A stretch of 62,768 bases of DNA from Marinagarivorans sp. (lineage in GTDB: Bacteria; Pseudomonadota; Gammaproteobacteria; Pseudomonadales; Cellvibrionaceae), in NCBI GenBank assembly GCA_028281865.1, contig JANQJB010000101.1, positions 1 to 62,768 on the forward strand, written 5' to 3'. The translations under genes and the position numbers were made by a program. Each line of letters begins with the position of its first letter. The first letter of the stretch is position 1. The notes below the pieces were generated by a model. The model was not told where the DNA came from and searched no databases. It saw only the letters and a program-made list of their open reading frames with translations. Shown one piece after another: positions 58,156 to 62,768 of this stretch.

Positions 58156-59757
58156 ATGATGCTGAGCCTTATTAAAAACCGGCAATTTTTCCGACCGATA
58201 ATAATTTTCTGGATTAAGTTAGACTTGTCTTTTGGCGAAAACACATCAAGAACGCAAATAGCAAAAGCGCTTCTCACGAGCTTTTTTCTGCTTTGGAGCA
58301 CTTATGGTTTTGCAGCACCCTGGATTGACCCCGGTGACGAACGAACGCGCCATCATCTCGAATTTTTAGTCGACTCAGGCGCATTTAATTTACCGCTCAC
58401 GACATGGCCGCTAACTTGGGTAAGTGTGAAAGCAGAACTCGATCGTCTTGATAGCAAGGACTTAAGCGAACTGCAACGTTGGTCCTATCACTATTTGCAA
58501 CATGAATTTGAAAAAGCTTCACGTAAAACTTTGAGCAAGCTTAGGCTCCACGGTAGCAATTACGGTGATGTTTTTCGCAGCTTTGCCAGTGATACGCGTG
58601 AAAAAGCAGAAGCTACTTATACCGGGGAATATGTAGGGACTTATTGGAGCTATCGTTTACAGACAACACATGCTCATGACCCAATCGACGAAGAGCAAAC
58701 TCGCTTAGATGGTTCGTTTGTTGCCGGCCTTTGGGGAAACTGGGCATTTGGAGCCGGTGCGATAGACCGCTGGTGGGGCCCAGGATGGCAATCGAGCATG
58801 ATTTTGTCCAATAACGCACGGCCAACTCCCGGATTATTTATCCAGCGAAATAACCCTAAAGCCTTTCAATCCAGCTACTTAAAATGGATTGGTCCATGGC
58901 AGCTGACAACTTTCATGAATCAGCTTGACGAAGAAAAACATATTCCACAAGCATTGCTAGATCAAATTGGAGGTGACCAGCATGTTAACAATGCTTTGTT
59001 GTGGGGCATGCGCATTTCTTTTCGACCAGCAGAAAATATTGAAATTGGGCTTTCTCGAACGGCACAGTGGGCTGGTGATGGCCGACCACGCAGTTTAGAC
59101 GTACTATTTGACTTGCTAACCGGCAACGATAATCGGGCAGACGCTGAATCAGAAGAGCAGAGGAATAGCGAGCCAGGTAATCAACTTGGCGGCATCGATT
59201 TCCGTTGGGGACTCCAGTTGCAAGATTATAATGGTTCTATATATGGGCAGTTTATCGGTGAAGACGAGGCTGGAGGACTCCCCTCTAGAGGCATAGCGAT
59301 GGCGGGCCTTGAGATCTCCGGCAATATTTTGGGAACACACTCGCGCTTCGCGCTCGAAGGCTCCAACAGTGAAATGTCGTTTTATAGCGACCACAACGGT
59401 ATAGATGGAGCTTACGATCACCATATCTATCGAGGAGGTTACCGTTTTAACGGCAGAGCGCTGGGTTCGAGTCTGGATTCAGATAGCGAGTCCGCCGTAC
59501 TCAAAGCAGACCATTATTTTGAAAATGGTCACCAACTGAGCTGGCAGTTTTCTTCCTATAGAATCAATCACGATCAAGGCGGTACTAGCACATTCGGCTT
59601 GGGCAACAGTATTCAGCACACGCACATTGAATACACGTTTCCCGCAAATGAGCACGTGCAACTCCAGTTAGGTGGACATATTTATAGTGACGAGTTTGTA
59701 TTTAATGGGCAAAACATTAATACTTCCGTTTATTTAATTGTTAACACTATTTTTTAA
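58156..59757 (+). CDS. Wzi family capsule assembly protein
   Basis: 533 residues. N-terminal extension, then a signal-like helix (AKALLTSFFLLWSTYGFAA) and a beta-barrel body: WIDPGDERTRHHLEFLVDSG, GNWAFGAGAIDRWWGPGWQSS in pieces, MILSNNARPTPGL, and a C-terminal FNGQNINTSVYLIVNTIF. WWGPGWQSS and NNARP are hallmark Wzi motifs. Wzi is an outer-membrane barrel that attaches capsule polysaccharide. The start may lie further in, as no clear ribosome site precedes 58156. Upstream partner of the SLBB gene. Confidence 0.9.
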   Translation: MMLSLIKNRQFFRPIIIFWIKLDLSFGENTSRTQIAKALLTSFFLLWSTYGFAAPWIDPGDERTRHHLEFLVDSGAFNLPLTTWPLTWVSVKAELDRLDSKDLSELQRWSYHYLQHEFEKASRKTLSKLRLHGSNYGDVFRSFASDTREKAEATYTGEYVGTYWSYRLQTTHAHDPIDEEQTRLDGSFVAGLWGNWAFGAGAIDRWWGPGWQSSMILSNNARPTPGLFIQRNNPKAFQSSYLKWIGPWQLTTFMNQLDEEKHIPQALLDQIGGDQHVNNALLWGMRISFRPAENIEIGLSRTAQWAGDGRPRSLDVLFDLLTGNDNRADAESEEQRNSEPGNQLGGIDFRWGLQLQDYNGSIYGQFIGEDEAGGLPSRGIAMAGLEISGNILGTHSRFALEGSNSEMSFYSDHNGIDGAYDHHIYRGGYRFNGRALGSSLDSDSESAVLKADHYFENGHQLSWQFSSYRINHDQGGTSTFGLGNSIQHTHIEYTFPANEHVQLQLGGHIYSDEFVFNGQNINTSVYLIVNTIF

Positions 59758-59793
59758 TTCGCTGAATAAAAATTCGGCAATCAGGAAAACCAA

Positions 59794-62226
59794 ATGATCC
59801 ACAGTCGAGCACATGCTTTATCTTTGTTTGGCATTTTATCGCTTTCCATTGTTTTTGTTTCACAACTTAGTTTTGCCCAGGGTGGACCAACGCCCGCGCA
59901 AATTGCTCATTTGAAATCGCTTTCATTCGAGGAGCAACAAGAGCTGGCCGAATCTTTTGGAATCGAAGTACCGCAACAATTACAGAACGACCAGCCACAA
60001 ATACGCGAGCCGGTTGCTTCGCCTCAAATTGTTGTTGAGGCAGAGCCGCAAGCCAAATCCTTAGGAGAAGAGGAAAAACCGGCGGAGAAATTAAAGCGCT
60101 TCGGCGCAGACATATTTAACGCTGGTCCGGAGGCTTTTCTGCCTGCCTCAGATATTCCAGTACCTGCCGATTACATTCTTGGCCCCGGGGATGTCATTGT
60201 TATTCAGTTATACGGTAAAGAAAATCGAACTCATTCACTTACTGTAAATCGCGAGGGACAAATACAATTCCCAGAAATTGGTCCAGTTAATCTAGCCGGT
60301 TTAAGTTTTCAGCAAGCACGCCAAGTTATTGCCGATATCGTCAAAGAACAAATGATTGGCATTAAATCATCCATCACGATGGGTGTTCTCAGATCGATTA
60401 GAGTTTTTGTGCTGGGTGATGTTGTACAGCCAGGCTCATTTACCGTCGGCTCTTTGTCTACAATGACAAATGCTTTGTTTGCAAGCGGCGGTATTACCGA
60501 GGTTGGGTCGATGCGAAATATTCAGCTTAAAAGGAAAGGAGAAATCGTCACTACACTTGACTTGTATGATCTTCTATTAATAGGCGATACCTCAGCAGAT
60601 GCGAGACTTTTACCAGGCGATGTGATTTTCGTGCCGCCAATAAGCAAAACGATCAGTATAGCGGGGCAGGTCAAACGCCCTGCAGTCTACGAATTTGACT
60701 CCAAAGCGAATATCAAAGAGCTGATTAAAATTGCGGGAGGAGTTACAGATTCGGCCTATTTACCCTTAGTGCGTGTAGACCGTGTAACCAAACAACGTGA
60801 AAAGACCTTAATCAACCTCGACTTAACTAAGGCAGGAAATAGTAATTTTCTTTTAGAAAGTGGCGACCGAGTAACACTGGCCTCAATACTCGACATAATA
60901 GACGAGCAAGTGGTGCTTAGTGGCCACTTGAAACGCCCCGGAGAGTACCAGTGGAAGAGCGGAATGCGTTTTACGGATGTTGTAAAAAATGTAGAAGGTT
61001 TAATGGATAATCCGGATACCACAATCGCTATCATCGTGAGAATCACTGAAGCTTTGAGAAAAACTCAAATTATATCCTTCTCACCACAAAGGGCGTGGGA
61101 AAGTCCAAGTTCAAATGCGAACCCAATTCTTGCACCTAGAGATGAGATTATCCTGTTCGACTTTAATGCAGATCGTGCAGAACTACTTACCGAAATAGTT
61201 GAGCAACTAAATAGGCAATCGGAATATTTGGAGCAGGCGAAAACCGTTACGATATTGGGCAGTGTTCGATTTGAAGGGACCTATCCGTTAGTAGAAAATA
61301 TGGACATAAAAGACCTAATTGCTCTATCGGGAGGTCTGCTAGAGAGTGCTTTTGGGTTTGATGCTGAGGTAACTCGATATGAACTCTCCGAGGAGATGGA
61401 GCGTGTAGTATCCCATATACCTGTCAACTTATCTGAAGAGCCTTTGCACTTGCGGGCGGGCGACACACTGCAGATAAAGCGTATTCCGAAATGGAAAGAA
61501 AAAGAAACGGTTAGTATTCGAGGAGAAGTAAAATTTCCAGGTACTTATACCTTATTACCCGGTGAAACACTGCTTGATGTAATACAACGGTCGGGCGGTC
61601 TGACCGAGTATGCTTATGCAAAAGGTGCGATATTTTCTAGAGCGGCGTTGAGAGATTTAGAGGAAAACCGATTATCGGAACTCAAAGATAAACTTGAAAG
61701 CGATATAGCTTCTGCCGGTATCGCTGAGACGGAGGGCGCCGAAAACATCGAAGAAGACGAAGCTAAGGCCCTGTTAGAAAATCTAGAGCGGACAAAACCG
61801 CTCGGACGAATGGTGATAGATCTTCCTGCAATACTCAGTGGTAATAATGATGACTTTCAATTAGAGAATGGAGATGCTTTGACAATACCTCGCTTTAAAC
61901 CATCCGTTACGGTGCTTGGCGAAGTTCAATACCCCACCTCCCACTTCTACGATAAAAAACTTAGCACAAAGGACTATATAAATAGATCAGGCGGCACGAA
62001 AATTCATGCGGATAAAAAACGCATCTATATAGTAAAAGCAAATGGCCGCGTGCTTGAGCCATCTCGCTCCGCTTGGTTTCAGAGTAACTCTGGGCAGATA
62101 GAGCCGGGAGACACGATAATTGTTCCGCTGAATGCCGATCAAGTCGACCCACTTACTATCTGGGCTAAAGTTACCACCATCATGTACCAAGCTGCACTTG
62201 GAGCAGCAGCGGTTGGAAGCTTATAG
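59794..62226 (+). CDS. SLBB-domain polysaccharide export protein (Wza-like)
   Basis: 810 residues with AGGAAAA upstream. Signal peptide ends LSFAQ; no lipobox. Poly-export domain (about 120-200: PADYILGPGDVIVIQLYG, LTVNREGQIQFPEIGPVNL), then several SLBB repeats (RVFVLGDVVQPGSFTVGSL, ISIAGQVKRPAVYEF, VVLSGHLKRPGEYQW, VSIRGEVKFPGTYTLLPG, VTVLGEVQYPTSHF). At twice the length of E. coli Wza it is a long export channel of the kind found in exopolysaccharide loci. Wzi next door supports a capsule or exopolysaccharide locus that continues outside. Confidence 0.9.
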   Translation: MIHSRAHALSLFGILSLSIVFVSQLSFAQGGPTPAQIAHLKSLSFEEQQELAESFGIEVPQQLQNDQPQIREPVASPQIVVEAEPQAKSLGEEEKPAEKLKRFGADIFNAGPEAFLPASDIPVPADYILGPGDVIVIQLYGKENRTHSLTVNREGQIQFPEIGPVNLAGLSFQQARQVIADIVKEQMIGIKSSITMGVLRSIRVFVLGDVVQPGSFTVGSLSTMTNALFASGGITEVGSMRNIQLKRKGEIVTTLDLYDLLLIGDTSADARLLPGDVIFVPPISKTISIAGQVKRPAVYEFDSKANIKELIKIAGGVTDSAYLPLVRVDRVTKQREKTLINLDLTKAGNSNFLLESGDRVTLASILDIIDEQVVLSGHLKRPGEYQWKSGMRFTDVVKNVEGLMDNPDTTIAIIVRITEALRKTQIISFSPQRAWESPSSNANPILAPRDEIILFDFNADRAELLTEIVEQLNRQSEYLEQAKTVTILGSVRFEGTYPLVENMDIKDLIALSGGLLESAFGFDAEVTRYELSEEMERVVSHIPVNLSEEPLHLRAGDTLQIKRIPKWKEKETVSIRGEVKFPGTYTLLPGETLLDVIQRSGGLTEYAYAKGAIFSRAALRDLEENRLSELKDKLESDIASAGIAETEGAENIEEDEAKALLENLERTKPLGRMVIDLPAILSGNNDDFQLENGDALTIPRFKPSVTVLGEVQYPTSHFYDKKLSTKDYINRSGGTKIHADKKRIYIVKANGRVLEPSRSAWFQSNSGQIEPGDTIIVPLNADQVDPLTIWAKVTTIMYQAALGAAAVGSL

Positions 62227-62257
62227 CTAAGCTAAGCATTCTTGCTACTTAAACCCA

Positions 62258-62286
62258 TTGAAAGAGGGTTTAGTAAAAGGTAGAAT
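62258..62286 (+). promoter_or_regulatory. Sigma-70 promoter of tRNA-Val
   Basis: TTGAAA at 62258-62263 and TAGAAT at 62281-62286, spacing 17. The tRNA begins at 62302. Confidence 0.75.
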
Positions 62287-62301
62287 CCCGGCCCTCGTTT
62301 T

Positions 62302-62378
62302 AGGACCGTAGCTCAGCTGGTTAGAGCACCACCTTGACATGGTGGGGGTCGGCGGTTCGAGTCCGCCCGGTCCTACCA
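62302..62378 (+). tRNA. tRNA-Val (GAC)
   Basis: 77 nt with encoded CCA. Acceptor AGGACCG/CGGTCCT, anticodon stem CCACC/GGTGG with loop TTGACAT giving GAC, T-arm GGCGGTTCGAGTCCGCC. Confidence 0.96.
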
Positions 62379-62423
62379 AATAAAACGCAATAAAATCAAA
62401 AAGTTAAACAACTTATCTTATTG

Positions 62424-62451
62424 TTGACAGAAGCGCTGTTTCTGATACGAT
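62424..62451 (+). promoter_or_regulatory. Sigma-70 promoter of tRNA-Asn
   Basis: TTGACA at 62424-62429 and TACGAT at 62446-62451, spacing 16, with a GC-rich discriminator typical of stringently controlled stable-RNA promoters. Confidence 0.75.
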
Positions 62452-62471
62452 ACGCGCCTTCTACAGCTTAT

Positions 62472-62547
62472 TCCGCCTTAGCTCAGTTGGTAGAGCAAAG
62501 GACTGTTAATCATTGGGTCGCTGGTTCGAGCCCAGCAGGCGGAGCCA
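62472..62547 (+). tRNA. tRNA-Asn (GTT)
   Basis: 76 nt with encoded CCA. Acceptor TCCGCCT/AGGCGGA, anticodon loop CTGTTAA giving GTT, T-arm GCTGGTTCGAGCCCAGC. The anticodon stem AAGGA/TCATT has a G29-A41 mismatch in its centre; in pseudomonads this pair is T-A. Confidence 0.94.
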
Positions 62548-62559
62548 AAACCTGAAGAA

Positions 62560-62586
62560 GCTTGATTATTTTAATCAGGCTTTTTT
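62560..62586 (+). terminator. Terminator of tRNA-Asn (first copy)
   Basis: GCTTGATTA/TAATCAGGC nine-pair stem (one wobble) and T-run. Repeated at 62683-62710 with one extra T in the loop. Confidence 0.88.
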
Positions 62587-62682
62587 ATTGTACAATGAAC
62601 GCTCCCCTTACCTGCTAATCATTGGCGAAACACATGGTTTCGCCTAGTTCGAGCCCAGCAGGCGGAGCCAAAACCTGAAGAA

Positions 62683-62710
62683 GCTTGATTATTTTTAATC
62701 AGGCTTTTTT
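62683..62710 (+). terminator. Terminator duplicated in the tRNA-Asn fragment array
   Basis: Same stem as at 62560, loop one T longer, followed by a T-run. Confidence 0.85.
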
Positions 62711-62768
62711 ATTGCACAATGAACGCTCCCCTTACCTGTTAATCATTGGCGAAACACATGGTTTCGCC

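Larger units (their letters stand above)
62524..62768 (+). repeat. Tandem array of tRNA-Asn 3' fragments plus terminator
   Basis: A unit of 123-124 bp repeats directly from the 3' part of tRNA-Asn (62524) to beyond the window end. Each unit holds the T-arm and acceptor end (GTTCGAGCCCAGCAGGCGGA then GCCA), a terminator hairpin, GAACGCTCCCCTTACCTG, and a piece like the tRNA anticodon arm (CTGCTAATCATTGG or CTGTTAATCATTGG) followed by a hairpin GGCGAAAC-ACAT-GGTTTCGCC. The 5' half of the tRNA is missing from the repeats. Confidence 0.93.

Noticed and set aside
62524-62768. CRISPR array
   Set aside because: Repeats are 123 bp, contiguous and contain tRNA pieces and terminators; no spacers and no cas genes.

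Overview
The window reads as chromosomal DNA of a marine, polysaccharide-degrading gammaproteobacterium of the Cellvibrionaceae type (Teredinibacter / Saccharophagus-like). This is inferred from gene content: complete Na+-NQR, the gacA-uvrC-pgsA-tRNA-Cys order, a GH5 lipoprotein, a CBM-like lipoprotein, a sulfatase, PEP-CTERM proteins, and a lol-comEC-exbBD-lpxK-kdsB-murB cell-envelope block. I see no phage, transposase or CRISPR.

Layout. 1-7.3 kb: signalling region with the tail of a hybrid kinase (REC plus a degenerate Hpt), a response regulator, rsmJ, and a three-gene cluster in which two related membrane-anchored proteins flank a LacI-like/PAS sensor that has no output domain. 7.4-20.9 kb: envelope and metabolism (GH5, OmpA-like lipoprotein, PilZ, bamC, dapA, lpxL, fabV, miaE, glycosyltransferase, MipA/OmpV, SPOR protein, ferritin-like protein, a two-haem-motif secreted protein). 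21-28 kb: two PEP-CTERM proteins, tRNA-Cys with a partial duplication, a CBM-like lipoprotein, pgsA, uvrC, gacA. 28-39.4 kb: murB, LMW-PTP, kdsB, lpxK, exbD, exbB, comEC, a DUF2062 gene, and the three lol genes. 39.4-44 kb: PilZ with a helical insertion, a BamE-like small protein, sulfatase, sthA. 44-51.5 kb: nqrABCDEF-apbE-nqrM. 52.4-57.6 kb: mfd, csiV, a cold-shock gene. 58-62.8 kb: Wzi and SLBB export proteins of a capsule/exopolysaccharide locus, tRNA-Val, tRNA-Asn, and a tandem array of tRNA-Asn 3' fragments.

Most striking observation: six dispersed intergenic hairpin elements of about 105-115 bp (35883, 40614, 42391, 44271, 52039, 52217). Each has a long outer stem whose sequence differs between copies, an inner hairpin, and a conserved segment. 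In all six that segment is a short stem closing a loop that matches CANGGANG, the CsrA/RsmA-type recognition motif. Copies differ by compensatory base-pair changes, both in the outer stem (three between the copies that flank the sulfatase) and in the small stem (TACA/TGTA against CCCA/TGGG). This indicates selection on structure. The presence of gacA in the same window makes a Gac/Rsm link worth testing, but element orientation does not consistently follow gene transcription, so a DNA-level (cruciform or mobile) role is equally open.

A second pattern: both the tRNA-Cys and tRNA-Asn loci carry direct duplications of the tRNA 3' end plus its terminator, like the classical repeats behind E. coli tyrT.

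Start codons were chosen from Shine-Dalgarno position and family length; several genes use GTG or TTG. All functional calls rest on motifs recognised by eye; no database search was run.
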